From positions 6,572,001-6,636,000 of the forward strand of contig NZ_CP097263.1 of the NCBI RefSeq assembly GCF_028622115.1: a stretch of DNA of 64,000 bases, given 5' to 3'. This DNA comes from Kutzneria chonburiensis. GTDB taxonomy: Bacteria > Actinomycetota > Actinomycetes > Mycobacteriales > Pseudonocardiaceae. The notes beneath the pieces were generated by a model. It was not told where the DNA came from, did no database searches, and saw only the letters and a list, made by a program, of their open reading frames with translations. How positions within the stretch are numbered: position 1 is the stretch's first letter; every line of letters begins with the position of its first letter. Made by a program: the position numbers and the translations under genes. This document shows positions 26,497 to 34,611 of this stretch, one piece after another.

Positions 26497-27396
26497 ATGG
26501 GTAACGGCGTGCTCGGTCGACTGGCCAGCACCCTGCGGGGTGTTGCCGTCGAATCGGCATGGCTGGCCGCGCACGCCGCACTCTACCCCTGGGGTGCGAT
26601 GGCGGAACGCCTCCACCCGGACGGACCCTACGTCCACTACCGGACCGACGCACTGTCGCCGGCGGCCCGCGGTCTGCTGGTTTCGGCCATGGACGCGGCG
26701 GGCACCCCGATCCTGCTGCTGCACGGCATCGGCGACAACCGGTCCGTGTTCGCGGTGCTGGGAGCCGCGCTGCGCCGACGGGGTTTCGGGGTGGTGCACG
26801 CGGTGAACTACAGCGTGCTGACCGCCGTGACCGGGGACGTGCGGACGGCCGCGTCGATGTTCGGGGAGCAGGTCGAACAGATCTGCGAGCTGACCGGGTC
26901 GGACCGGGTGCACGTGGTGGGGCACTCGCTCGGCGGGCTGATCGCGCGCTACTACGTGCAGCGCCGCGGCGGCGACGAGCGCGTCGACACGCTGGTCATG
27001 CTCGGCACGCCGCATCGGGGCACGGTGGCGGCGTACCTGCTGCCGACCGGGCTGGCCAAGCAGCTGCGGCCGGGGTCGCAGCTGATCGAGGAGTTGGACG
27101 AGCCGGCGCCCGGCTGCCGGACCAAGTTCGTGTCGGTGTGGACGCCGGCCGACCAGATCGTGCTGCCGCAATCAAATGCCCGGCTGACCCACCCGGACCT
27201 CGACATCGAGGAACACTGCTTGCGTGATGTCGGTCACTGGGCACTGCCGGTGGACTCCCGCGCATCGCGCCTTGTCGCCGACTGCCTCGTTCGCGGGCAC
27301 GACCTGCCGTCCGAACGGGCTACCAGCCAGTACGACCCGCTGCGCACATCTCCGATCACGCACGGTCATAGCGCCTCGTCCGAGCTGTCCAGCTGA
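26497..27396 (+). CDS. Alpha/beta-hydrolase lipase (cytoplasmic or membrane-associated)
   Basis: A 299-aa hydrolase without signal peptide. PILLLHGIGDNRSVF gives the oxyanion hole, VHVVGHSLGGLIARYYVQ the GHSLG nucleophile elbow (Ser near 150), VSVWTPADQIVLPQSNARL the acid loop and DVGHWALP the final His. It resembles PGAP1/LipA-like esterases that act on lipids or esters. It starts at ATG 26497, with no good ribosome site, so a short or leaderless transcript or a slightly later start is possible. It precedes the M23 peptidase in the same direction. Confidence 0.82.
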   Translation: MGNGVLGRLASTLRGVAVESAWLAAHAALYPWGAMAERLHPDGPYVHYRTDALSPAARGLLVSAMDAAGTPILLLHGIGDNRSVFAVLGAALRRRGFGVVHAVNYSVLTAVTGDVRTAASMFGEQVEQICELTGSDRVHVVGHSLGGLIARYYVQRRGGDERVDTLVMLGTPHRGTVAAYLLPTGLAKQLRPGSQLIEELDEPAPGCRTKFVSVWTPADQIVLPQSNARLTHPDLDIEEHCLRDVGHWALPVDSRASRLVADCLVRGHDLPSERATSQYDPLRTSPITHGHSASSELSS

Positions 27397-27579
27397 AACC
27401 CGTTCGAGGGAGGCCCCCTACCAGGGCTTGCCCCTAGGGGATCGACTTCGTTACCTTCTCGCGGTCCGTTGTCACGGTCTGATCACGTACGCGACACGCG
27501 GCCGCCACCCCGAAGCGGCCGCCCGGGAACCCCGTCCCGGCTCGCCGTGATCGGGCTCCCCGAGGCGGAAGGCCAGGCT

Positions 27580-28401
27580 TTGACGCAGTACCGCTCCCCC
27601 GGCGGCTCGAAACGCTCCACCACGCCTACCCCGAGGCGTGACGAGCAAGGCGAGATCACCCGCGTGCCGACCCCGCGCGCCCGAGGCTCCCACCGGCTGC
27701 CGCCGCCGCCCTCCGCGCTGCGCGGCCGCGTCGCAGTGGCCGCCGTCGCGCTCGGCGCCTTCACGGCCGCCGCTTACGGCGGCACGCTGACGCCCTCCCA
27801 GCAGCACTCCACCGACGGCATCAAGCCGCTGGCCGACGCCCGTGAGGCCAGTGCCGCCTTCGGCATCGGCGGCGACGCCGTCGGCGCCCCCGAGGTGCTG
27901 CCCATCCAGCGCGGCACCGACGCCGCCGCCGAGGCGCAGAAGCTCACCAACTCGGAGAAGGTCACCGCCGACCTGGCCGCGCAGGCCGCGGCCAAGTGGA
28001 AGGCCGACCACCGGCCGCTGTTCGTCAAGCCGGCCGAGGGTGTGCTCAGCTCCGGCTTCGGCGGCCGCTGGGGCGCCTTCCACTACGGCATCGACATCGC
28101 CAACGTGATGGACACGCCGATCGTCGCCGCGGCCGACGGCGTGGTCATCGACGCCGGCCCCGCCTCCGGTTTCGGCCTCTGGGTCCGGATCCGGCTGGCC
28201 GACGGCAGCATCAACGTCTACGGCCACATGGACACCTTCTCCGTGCACGTCGGCCAGCATGTCCAGGCCGGCGAGCAGATCGCCCGGATGGGCGACCGCG
28301 GCGAGTCCACCGGCGTGCACCTGCACTTCGAGGTCTGGGACCCGTCCGGCAAGAAGATCAACCCGCTGCCCTGGCTGAACGCCCGCGGCATCACGGTGTA
28401 A
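27580..28401 (+). CDS. M23-family LytM-domain peptidoglycan endopeptidase
   Basis: About 273 aa. A Pro/Arg-rich cytoplasmic head, one N-terminal transmembrane or signal-anchor helix (RVAVAAVALGAFTAAAYGG), a coiled linker, and a C-terminal LytM domain with all zinc ligands: FHYGIDIANVM (HxxxD) and GVHLHFEVW (HxH). It should cut or regulate cross-links in the cell wall. TTG 27580 is chosen as start because GGAAGG lies 9 nt upstream. Homologous to Rv0950c, next to sucC in M. tuberculosis. Its 3' end overlaps the convergent LysE gene by 11 nt. Confidence 0.88.
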   Translation: MTQYRSPGGSKRSTTPTPRRDEQGEITRVPTPRARGSHRLPPPPSALRGRVAVAAVALGAFTAAAYGGTLTPSQQHSTDGIKPLADAREASAAFGIGGDAVGAPEVLPIQRGTDAAAEAQKLTNSEKVTADLAAQAAAKWKADHRPLFVKPAEGVLSSGFGGRWGAFHYGIDIANVMDTPIVAAADGVVIDAGPASGFGLWVRIRLADGSINVYGHMDTFSVHVGQHVQAGEQIARMGDRGESTGVHLHFEVWDPSGKKINPLPWLNARGITV

Positions 28402-28996
28402 CCAGCCCCACCGCCAATCCGACGATCACCGCGCTGGAGACCAGTGCGGTGGCCAGTCGGCCGCGGGGGCCGGCCAGCAGCCGGCCCAGCAGCGCGCCGC
28501 CGCCGGCCAGCAGGAGTTGCCAGCTGGCCGAGGCGGCGAAGGCGGCCAGCACGAACACCAGGCCGTCGGTCGTGGTCGGACCGCCGAGCACGAGCGCGCT
28601 GAAGTAGATCAGGGTCATCGGGTTCACCAGGGTGATGCCCAGCAGGACGACGTAGGCCCGCACCGGATCCGTCAGCTCGCGGCCCGACACCTCCTGCGGC
28701 CGTCGATAGCCGGTGACGGCCTTGGCCGCGCCCCGCAGCGCCAGCAGCACCAGCACGGCGGCGGAGACCCAGCGCAACGGCTCGGCAATGGGGTGGATCA
28801 AGGGCACCAGCACGGAGCCGCCGGCCACCGAGAGCAAGGCGTAGAGCCCGTCCGCAGTGGCCACGCCCAGCGCGGCGGCGGCGCCGAGACGCAACGACGT
28901 CCGAGCGGTGAGGGCCATGAGGTAGGTCCCGACCGCGCCGACCGGTATGGCGATGCCATAACCGGCGACGAGCCCGGCGACCAGCGCGGCGCTCAC
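28391..28996 (-). CDS. LysE-family amino-acid exporter
   Basis: A 201-aa protein with about six hydrophobic helices (ALVAGLVAGYGIAIPVGAVGTYLMAL at the start, VSAAVLVLLALRGAAKAV, YVVLLGITLVNPMTLIYFSALVLGG, WQLLLAGGGALLGRLL). PVGAVGTYLM and LVNPMTLIYF match the LysE/RhtB fold that exports amino acids or related compounds. The start is GTG 28996. Its partner or substrate is not indicated by neighbours. Confidence 0.86.
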   Translation of the reverse strand: MSAALVAGLVAGYGIAIPVGAVGTYLMALTARTSLRLGAAAALGVATADGLYALLSVAGGSVLVPLIHPIAEPLRWVSAAVLVLLALRGAAKAVTGYRRPQEVSGRELTDPVRAYVVLLGITLVNPMTLIYFSALVLGGPTTTDGLVFVLAAFAASASWQLLLAGGGALLGRLLAGPRGRLATALVSSAVIVGLAVGLVTP

Positions 28997-29125
28997 GGGC
29001 GCGGCGGCGTCGACCCTCCCCGGCCACGACGCTGCTGCTGGCCCCGCCCCGCGGCAGCGGAGAAGGTCAGCATGGGCATCGTCGAGGTCGTCATGCGCCC
29101 ATCATCACCGGCCGCGCAACCGGAT

Positions 29126-29156
29126 TTGACCCTCACGCGACGTGAGGCCGCACAGT
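29126..29156 (+). promoter_or_regulatory. TipA-type MerR promoter with embedded palindrome
   Basis: TTGACC (29126-29131) and CACAGT (29151-29156) are separated by 19 nt, the long spacer typical of MerR-activated promoters. Inside lies CCTCACG-CGA-CGTGAGG, a perfect inverted repeat that closely matches the Streptomyces tipA operator CCTCACGTCACGTGAGG. The ATG is 7 nt after the -10, so the transcript is probably leaderless. Confidence 0.82.
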
Positions 29157-29162
29157 AGGGCC

Positions 29163-29924
29163 ATGACCGACGACTACACAGTGGGCACGGCGGCGGAGCT
29201 GGCCGGGGTATCGGTACGCACGCTGCACCACTACGACCAGATCGGGCTGGTGAAGCCGAGCCGGCGCAGCGACGCCGGCTACCGGCTCTACTCCGACGCC
29301 GACGTGCAGGCACTGAACCGGGCGGTGTTCTACCGCGAGCTGGGGCTTGAACTCGGCGAGATCGCGGAGTTGTTGGCCGACAACGCCATCACCGACGAGG
29401 ATCATCTACAACGGCAGCGAGAACTGCTGACCGAGCAGATCTCGCGTTTCACGGCGATGGTGACGGTGATCGACAAGGAGTTGGCGGCACGGGCCGCCGG
29501 CATCGGACTGACGCCGAGGCAGCGACGAGAGGTGTTCGGCCAGGACTTCGTGGCCCATGCCGACGAGGCAGCCCGGAAATGGGGCAACAGCAAGGAATTC
29601 GTGCAACGCAAGCAGCGAACGGCCCGCTACATCCAGCAGGACTGGACCAGGCTGCGCACGGAGTTGGCCGCCATCAACAAGGGACTGGCCGAGGCGATGA
29701 TCAACGGACTGCCGCCGACCGACCCGAAGGCGATGGATCTGGCCGAGCGGCACCGGAAGCACACCGACCGCTGGTTCCACGACTGCGACCACGCCACGCA
29801 TCGGGAACTGGCCGAGCACTACAGGAACAACGAGCGCAGCGGCCAGAACTACGACGAGATGGTGCCGGGCCTGTCCCGGTACGTGCACGACGCCATCGTG
29901 GCCAACGCCGAACGGTCCGCTTAG
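29163..29924 (+). CDS. MerR-family regulator with TipAS antibiotic-recognition domain
   Basis: A 253-aa activator. Residues 1-70 form the MerR winged helix (YTVGTAAELAGVSVRTLHHYDQIGLVKPSRRSDAGYRLYSDADVQAL), then a coiled-coil dimer helix, and from about 130 a TipAS-like domain (KEFVQRKQRTARYIQQDWTRL, LAERHRKHTDRWFHDCDHATHRELAEHYRNNERSGQNYDEMVPGLSRYV). TipA proteins bind thiopeptide or other drugs and activate their own promoter; the operator just upstream agrees. ATG 29163 is the start because of promoter position. Stop overlaps the convergent SARP fragment by 4 nt. Confidence 0.93.
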   Translation: MTDDYTVGTAAELAGVSVRTLHHYDQIGLVKPSRRSDAGYRLYSDADVQALNRAVFYRELGLELGEIAELLADNAITDEDHLQRQRELLTEQISRFTAMVTVIDKELAARAAGIGLTPRQRREVFGQDFVAHADEAARKWGNSKEFVQRKQRTARYIQQDWTRLRTELAAINKGLAEAMINGLPPTDPKAMDLAERHRKHTDRWFHDCDHATHRELAEHYRNNERSGQNYDEMVPGLSRYVHDAIVANAERSA

Positions 29925-32017
29925 GACGCTTCGGCCTTGGCGGCGGCAAGTCCTTGCAGGCCTTGGTCGACGGCGTGCCGGTGCCCGATGCGGCGGGCGA
30001 TGGCGACGGCGTCGGCGAAGGCGGCCACGGACTCGTCCCGGCGGCCCAGGGCCAGCAGGGTGCCGCCGAGATCCTGGAGCACGGTGTTCTGCGCGTAGAG
30101 ATCACCGAGCTGACGGAAGATGGTCAACGCCGAGCGGCAGCAGTCGAGCGCGTGCTGGAGCTCGCCGAGCTCCAGGTAGGTCTCGGCCAGCCCGCGGAGC
30201 AGATCGCCCTCGTGCCAACGACTTCCGGCGATGCGGGCCAGCCCGAGGGCCCGCCGGTAGTGGGCCAGCGCGTCGCCGATCATGCCGCTGCCGCGGTACG
30301 CCTCGGCCAGGTTGGACAGGGTGCTCATCTCACGATGCGTGTCCTGCGGTCCATAGTGGACGGACGGCATCTGCCGCAGCGCGACCACGGCGTCGGCCTG
30401 CCGGCCGAGGTGCGCGCTGGCGGCGGCGATGCAGCTCAGCGACAGGGCCTCGCCGATGGGGTCGTCCATGGCCCGCGCGGCGACGGCCGACACCCGGGAA
30501 AACGCGATGAGCTGCTCGAAATCGCGGCGCAGCCGGTGGTACTCCCACACCACGACGCCGAGCCGCCAGGCGATGAGGTGCCGCCGGGTCTGGCCGGCCA
30601 TCCGGTCAAGCGCGCCCAGGTTCTCGCTCTCGGTGTCGAACCACTGCAACGCCTGGAGATACCCGGCGAACGGCAGCGGCGAGCATTCCCGCGGCGGGCT
30701 GCCGATGGTCATGTCGTTGGCCTGCCCGCGCAACCCGTTGTCGGCATTGCTGGCGGTGTAGAGGTACCAGTCGGTCATCCGCTGCAACGCCAGCGACCGG
30801 TCCTTCTCGTCCTCGCCCTGCTCGACCTCCTCGGCGGCGTACACGCGCAGCAGGTCGTGCAGCCGGTACCGGTCGCGGTCGACCTCGCCGAGCAGGTGCC
30901 GGTCGGTCAGGTCGGTGAGCAGCCGCCGGGTCATCGGCACCGGCATGCCGGTCAGCGCGGCGGCGGCCGGCGTGCTGAACTCGGGCCCGGGATGCAGCCC
31001 GAGCAGCCGGAAAACCCGGGCGGCATCGGGCTTCAGCGCGTGGTACGACCAGGAGAACACGGCCCGCACGGCGGTCGACTCGTCGTCGTCCGGGGCGAGC
31101 ACGTCGAGCCGGTCCCGCTCGTTGGACAGGTCGCCGGCCAGGTCGGACATCATCAGGTGCGGATGGGTCGCCGCCCGGTCGCCGGCGATACGCAGCGCCA
31201 GCGGCAGGTTGCCGCACAGCCGGACCAGGTCCCGCACGGCCCGCGGCTCGGCGTCCACCCGGTCGGCCCCGAGCATGCCGACCATCAGCCGCACGGCGTC
31301 GTTGGTGCTGAGCACGTCCAGCGTGATCCGGCGGGCGCCGTCACGGGCGACCAGCCCGGACAGCCGGTTGCGGCTGGTCACGATGACCGAGCAGGACGGC
31401 GATCCGGGCAGCAGCGGCCGGACCTGGTCGGTGCTGGCGGCGTTGTCGAGCACGACCAGAATGCGCTTTCCGGCCACCAGGCTGCGATACATGCCGGCCT
31501 GGTCGTCCAGGTCGGCCGGCACCTGCTGGGCCGGCACGCCGAGGCCGCGCAGCAGGTAGCCCAGCGCGTCCACGGGCATCAGCGGCGGCAGTTTCGGGTC
31601 GAAGCCGCGCAGGTTGACGTAGAGCTGCCCGTCGGGGAAGCGGGCGGTGATGCGGTGCGCGTAGTGCACGGCCAGCGCGGTCTTGCCGATGCCGCCGGCC
31701 CCGTCGATGGCCGAGATCAGCACCGAGTTGCCGGTCTCGTCCAGGAACCGGTCCAGCTCGGCGATCTCGGCCGCGCGGCCGGTGAAGCCGGGCACGTCGT
31801 GCGGCAGCTGCGCCGGCACCGGTCCGGCGGCGGGTTCGGCCACCGGCACGGCCGGCTGCGGCGCGGCCAGCTCCGGGTCGTTGCGCAGGATCTTGCCGTG
31901 CAGCCGGCGCAGTTCCGGGGACGGCTCGATGGCCAGCTCCTCGGCCAGCACCCGGCGGGCGTCCTGGTAGGCCTCCAGCGCGTCGGCCTGCCGGCCGCAG
32001 CGGTAGAGGGTGATCAT
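29921..32017 (-). CDS. AfsR/SARP-type regulator, C-terminal part: BTAD end, NB-ARC, TPR (split gene)
   Basis: A 698-aa ORF missing the DNA-binding domain. It begins MITLYRCGRQADALEAYQDARR, the second half of a BTAD domain; then comes an NTPase with P-loop GGIGKTALAVHY (near residue 106), LVVLDNAAS as Walker B, and helical NB-ARC parts (WSYHALKPDAARVFRLLGLHPG). The last 250 residues are TPR-like (LSCIAAASAHLGRQADAV, YLELGELQHALDCCRSALTIFRQLGD). The DNA-binding half is the overlapping gene 32014-32652 in another frame. Either a one-base deletion broke an intact SARP, or the halves are now made as two proteins. A GGGGAGG lies 3 nt before the ATG, close for an ideal site. Confidence 0.85.
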   Translation of the reverse strand: MITLYRCGRQADALEAYQDARRVLAEELAIEPSPELRRLHGKILRNDPELAAPQPAVPVAEPAAGPVPAQLPHDVPGFTGRAAEIAELDRFLDETGNSVLISAIDGAGGIGKTALAVHYAHRITARFPDGQLYVNLRGFDPKLPPLMPVDALGYLLRGLGVPAQQVPADLDDQAGMYRSLVAGKRILVVLDNAASTDQVRPLLPGSPSCSVIVTSRNRLSGLVARDGARRITLDVLSTNDAVRLMVGMLGADRVDAEPRAVRDLVRLCGNLPLALRIAGDRAATHPHLMMSDLAGDLSNERDRLDVLAPDDDESTAVRAVFSWSYHALKPDAARVFRLLGLHPGPEFSTPAAAALTGMPVPMTRRLLTDLTDRHLLGEVDRDRYRLHDLLRVYAAEEVEQGEDEKDRSLALQRMTDWYLYTASNADNGLRGQANDMTIGSPPRECSPLPFAGYLQALQWFDTESENLGALDRMAGQTRRHLIAWRLGVVVWEYHRLRRDFEQLIAFSRVSAVAARAMDDPIGEALSLSCIAAASAHLGRQADAVVALRQMPSVHYGPQDTHREMSTLSNLAEAYRGSGMIGDALAHYRRALGLARIAGSRWHEGDLLRGLAETYLELGELQHALDCCRSALTIFRQLGDLYAQNTVLQDLGGTLLALGRRDESVAAFADAVAIARRIGHRHAVDQGLQGLAAAKAEAS

Positions 32018-32652
32018 GAGCCTCCCCGCAGCCGCTCCCACAGCGGGTGCTCGCGGACCAGGGCCGGCAGCTCGGCGGCGAGGTCGTGGTGCCGGCCGAG
32101 GTCCAGCATGAGGCTGGCCCGCTCCTCGATGACCAGCAGCCGCAGCTCGTTGAGCCTCGGTCTCTCCTGTTCCACGTACGGACAGGACAGGCCGTCGAAC
32201 GGGGTGCCGCGGAACAGCGCCAGCGCCGCGTCCAGCTCGACAACCGCCTGCTCGGGGCGGCCGTCGGCGCGCAGCGCCCGGGCCCGGTCACGGTGTCCGT
32301 TGAGCGCGGTGACGTCGAGGTTGTCGGGGTCCATCCGGAGCAGGTAGCCGGGACCGGCGTTGACCAGTATGGTGGACGGTGCCCGATGTGTCCGGTTCGG
32401 CTCCAGGGCGCGGCGCAGGCCGGCGACATAGGTGTGCACGCTGCCCTCGGCGCTGGCCGGTGCGGCCTCGCCCCACAGCGCCGTGATCAGCTCCGACCGT
32501 CCGACCATGCGGTTCGGACTGAGCGCGAGCAGACCGAACAGCGCGCGCTGCATCGGCGCGCCCAGCTCCAACTCACGGTCCCCGACCCAACCCCGCACCG
32601 GGCCCAGCAGGGCAACCCGGAGGACGGAACCAGGGACATCGTTGTCGGACAT
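32014..32652 (-). CDS. SARP DNA-binding domain plus truncated BTAD (split gene)
   Basis: A 212-aa protein. OmpR-like winged helix at about 10-105 (VLRVALLGPVRGWVGDRELELGAPMQRALFGLLALSPNRMVGRSELITALWGE), then BTAD helices (LNGHRDRARALRADGRPEQAVVELDAALALFRG) ending abruptly LVREHPLWERLRGGS where paralogues continue LRGLLMSGLYRCGR. The stop overlaps the ATG of the next ORF (ATGA). ATG 32652 follows GGGGAGGAAG. It could act as a small SARP on its own, like the pathway-specific ActII-ORF4 class, though its BTAD is incomplete. Confidence 0.85.
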   Translation of the reverse strand: MSDNDVPGSVLRVALLGPVRGWVGDRELELGAPMQRALFGLLALSPNRMVGRSELITALWGEAAPASAEGSVHTYVAGLRRALEPNRTHRAPSTILVNAGPGYLLRMDPDNLDVTALNGHRDRARALRADGRPEQAVVELDAALALFRGTPFDGLSCPYVEQERPRLNELRLLVIEERASLMLDLGRHHDLAAELPALVREHPLWERLRGGS

Positions 32653-32753
32653 CCAGCTTCCTCCCCAGCCCGGCCGACGTGTGGTCCGGCCGGGGTCGTA
32701 CCCCCACCGCCATTCTTCCTGCTCCACGCACAAGAAGGAACAGACGCAGCGCG

Positions 32754-33422
32754 TCAAGGTGTGATTTGGTCCACATTTGGCGACTGACAGGTCCACAACA
32801 GGGTGCCGTTGCGCCGCACCGTGAGCTGGTAGGCGGCCAGCCGGGAGCCGACGGCGTACGCCTCGACCTGAGGCGCGGGCTCGCCGGCGGCGGCCAGCGC
32901 CTGCTGGGTCCGCGCGGTCAGCGCGACCACGTCCACCTGCTCGCCGGCCTGGATCAGGTAGATCCGCTTGGGCGCGGGCCACGGCGAGCCGTCGAGCGGC
33001 ATCCGCCAGGCCCGCCACAGGCCGTGCCCGCCGGGATAGCCGCCGACCGCGTCGACCGCGGCCTCGTCCACCCGGTCGTCGCCGGACCAGCCGCCGTCAA
33101 CGAACGTGAACGGCAGCGCGGCCGGCCACCGCGCCGGCGTCACGCCACGGACTGCGACAGGATCATGACCGCCCGTCACCAATGCGTCGACCAACATACG
33201 GTGATGGACGGCCGTCACCGGAACGTGTAGATGGACAACCGCGAAGGCGACCGCACGGGCCACGTCGGCACAGCGGCCCTCGGCCAGCCAGTGGCGGGCG
33301 GCGGTCATGAGCTCGTCGGACAGGTGGCCGGCGCAGGCGGCGAGCACCTCGGCAAGTTCGGGCAATCGTGCCCGTTCGGCGCTGGTCCGGGAGAGCGTGG
33401 CGGCGGCATCCTCGACGACCAA
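32754..33422 (-). CDS. Hypothetical protein, SARP-locus associated
   Basis: A 222-aa cytoplasmic protein I do not recognise. The first half is helical (ELAEVLAACAGHLSDELMTAARHWLAEG, VARAVAFAVVHLHVPVTAVHHRMLVDAL); the second half is strand-rich with Trp (FTFVDGGWSGDD, RIYLIQAGEQVDVVALTART, AYQLTVRRNGTLLWTC). The TTG start at 33422 follows GGAGGAG by about 5 nt. It is transcribed ahead of the split SARP and may form a unit with it. The helical first half looks like a remnant of a helical scaffold, but this is not evidence of function. Confidence 0.65.
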   Translation of the reverse strand: MVVEDAAATLSRTSAERARLPELAEVLAACAGHLSDELMTAARHWLAEGRCADVARAVAFAVVHLHVPVTAVHHRMLVDALVTGGHDPVAVRGVTPARWPAALPFTFVDGGWSGDDRVDEAAVDAVGGYPGGHGLWRAWRMPLDGSPWPAPKRIYLIQAGEQVDVVALTARTQQALAAAGEPAPQVEAYAVGSRLAAYQLTVRRNGTLLWTCQSPNVDQITP

Positions 33423-33694
33423 CAGGCTCCTCCTGCTCGCGCGGGGGACTGCGGCCAGCCTACTGGAGACGATCCAGGGTCAACCAAGAACTTGCCAGGC
33501 CGAGGGGCCAGGAGTGTGCCCGAACGCGACGTTCCGGTGCCCGTTCTTACCTTGTCGCGATCGCCCGATCGGGTGGACTTCGAGAAAACCGCAGGTCAGG
33601 ACTTTCTCTACGACATGGAGGCGTCGTGAAGATCCTCTGAAGAAGGTCGTTGCACAGTGTGTTCCTGGGGGTACACAGCGGAGGAGGACACACC

Positions 33695-34318
33695 ATGGAC
33701 AGAGTGTGGGTAGCCGTACATGCGGGCGATCCGATCACCCTGGCCGGGGCGATCAGCTGCCTGCGGGCGCGGGCCGAGCTCCAGGTGGTTCCGGAGCGCA
33801 GACTGTCCGAGGCTCAGGTGTTCGTGGTGTGCGCCGACGCGGTCAACGCCGATGTGATGGGGTTGCTGCGGCGGACCGCCGAGTCGACGCCCGTGAAGAT
33901 CGTGCTCGTCACCGACCGGTTCCACGACGCCGACCTGTTGGCGGCCGTGGAATGTGGCGTCGTCGCGGTGCTGCCGAAGGCGGCGGCCAGCGGTGAGCGT
34001 CTGGTGCACGCCGTGCTGGCGGCCAAGCGGGGCATGGGGGACATGCCGCCCACGCTGCTCGGCTCGCTGCTCGCGCAGGTGGAGCGGCTGCACAAGGAGG
34101 TGCTGCGGCCCAACGGCCTCACCGCCTCCGGGCTCGCCCCGCGCGAGATCGACGTGCTGCGGCTGATGGCCGAGGGCTGGGACACCGCCCAGATCGCCAC
34201 CAAGCTCTCCTACTCGGAGCGCACCGTGAAGAACGTGGTCTACGCGGTGATGAACCGCCTCGGCCTGCGCAACCGCCCGCACGCGGTGGCGTACGCCATG
34301 CGGTCGGGTGTGATCTGA
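33695..34318 (+). CDS. LuxR/NarL-type regulator with degenerate receiver, copy A
   Basis: A 207-aa regulator. The last 65 residues form the LuxR HTH (LAPREIDVLRLMAEGWDTAQIATKLSYSERTVKNVVYAVMNRLGLRNRPHAVAYAMRSGVI). The first 130 residues look like a response-regulator fold (VWVAVHAGDPITLAGAISCLRARAE..., KIVLVTDRFHDADLLAAVECGVVAVLPKA) but the acidic pocket and a clear phospho-Asp are not evident, so it may not be phosphorylated. GGAGGA lies 6 nt before the ATG. A paralogue of equal length is at 51382. Orphan: no histidine kinase nearby. Confidence 0.88.
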   Translation: MDRVWVAVHAGDPITLAGAISCLRARAELQVVPERRLSEAQVFVVCADAVNADVMGLLRRTAESTPVKIVLVTDRFHDADLLAAVECGVVAVLPKAAASGERLVHAVLAAKRGMGDMPPTLLGSLLAQVERLHKEVLRPNGLTASGLAPREIDVLRLMAEGWDTAQIATKLSYSERTVKNVVYAVMNRLGLRNRPHAVAYAMRSGVI

Positions 34319-34344
34319 AGGGGTAAGACGCTTGAATCTTGACC

Positions 34345-34377
34345 GTGCCGGCCACCTCCAAATACGGTGGCCGGCAC
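34345..34377 (+). terminator. Hairpin after the LuxR gene, before the riboswitch
   Basis: A perfect 12-bp stem (GTGCCGGCCACC and complement, 9-nt loop) 27 nt after the LuxR stop. It isolates the LuxR gene from the glycine-cleavage operon; the following T-run is weak. Confidence 0.8.
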
Positions 34378-34402
34378 AAGTACATTCTCGCTGTTCAACA
34401 CC

Positions 34403-34584
34403 GTGCGGGAGAGTCCTGTCGATCTCGGGCAGGCGCCGAAGGAGCAAATCCTCCCCGGAATCTCTCAGGCACCCCTACCGCTCGGGACAGGCGACTCTGA
34501 AAAGCAGGCGTGCCCATCGCGCCTCGCCCAAGGGGAAAGCCGGCTCGCCGGTGAAACTCTCAGGCTTATGACAGAGGGGGAGGC
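34403..34584 (+). ncRNA. Tandem glycine riboswitch upstream of gcvT
   Basis: Two consecutive glycine aptamers. The first runs from GCGGGAGAGTCC through GGCGCCGAAGGAGCAAATCC to GGAATCTCTCAGGC; the second has GGCGACTCTGAAAAGCAGGCG, CCCAAGGGGAAAGCC and CGGTGAAACTCTCAGGC, ending near ATGACAGAGGGGGAGG, just before the ribosome site of gcvT. The conserved CCGAAGGAGC, GAATCTCTCAGGC and GTGAAACTCTCAGGC blocks identify it. Glycine binding normally turns on the degradation genes behind it. Confidence 0.95.
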
Positions 34585-34611
34585 TCACTCCACCACACGA
34601 GGGGTCTCCTG

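Noticed and set aside
27397-27579. Cyclic di-AMP (ydaO) riboswitch before the M23 gene
   Set aside because: Only a partial 5' resemblance (GGGAACCCCG, GC-rich stems). The conserved CCGAACCCGACAGCTAACC-like 3' segment is absent before the start, so it is not called as a feature.
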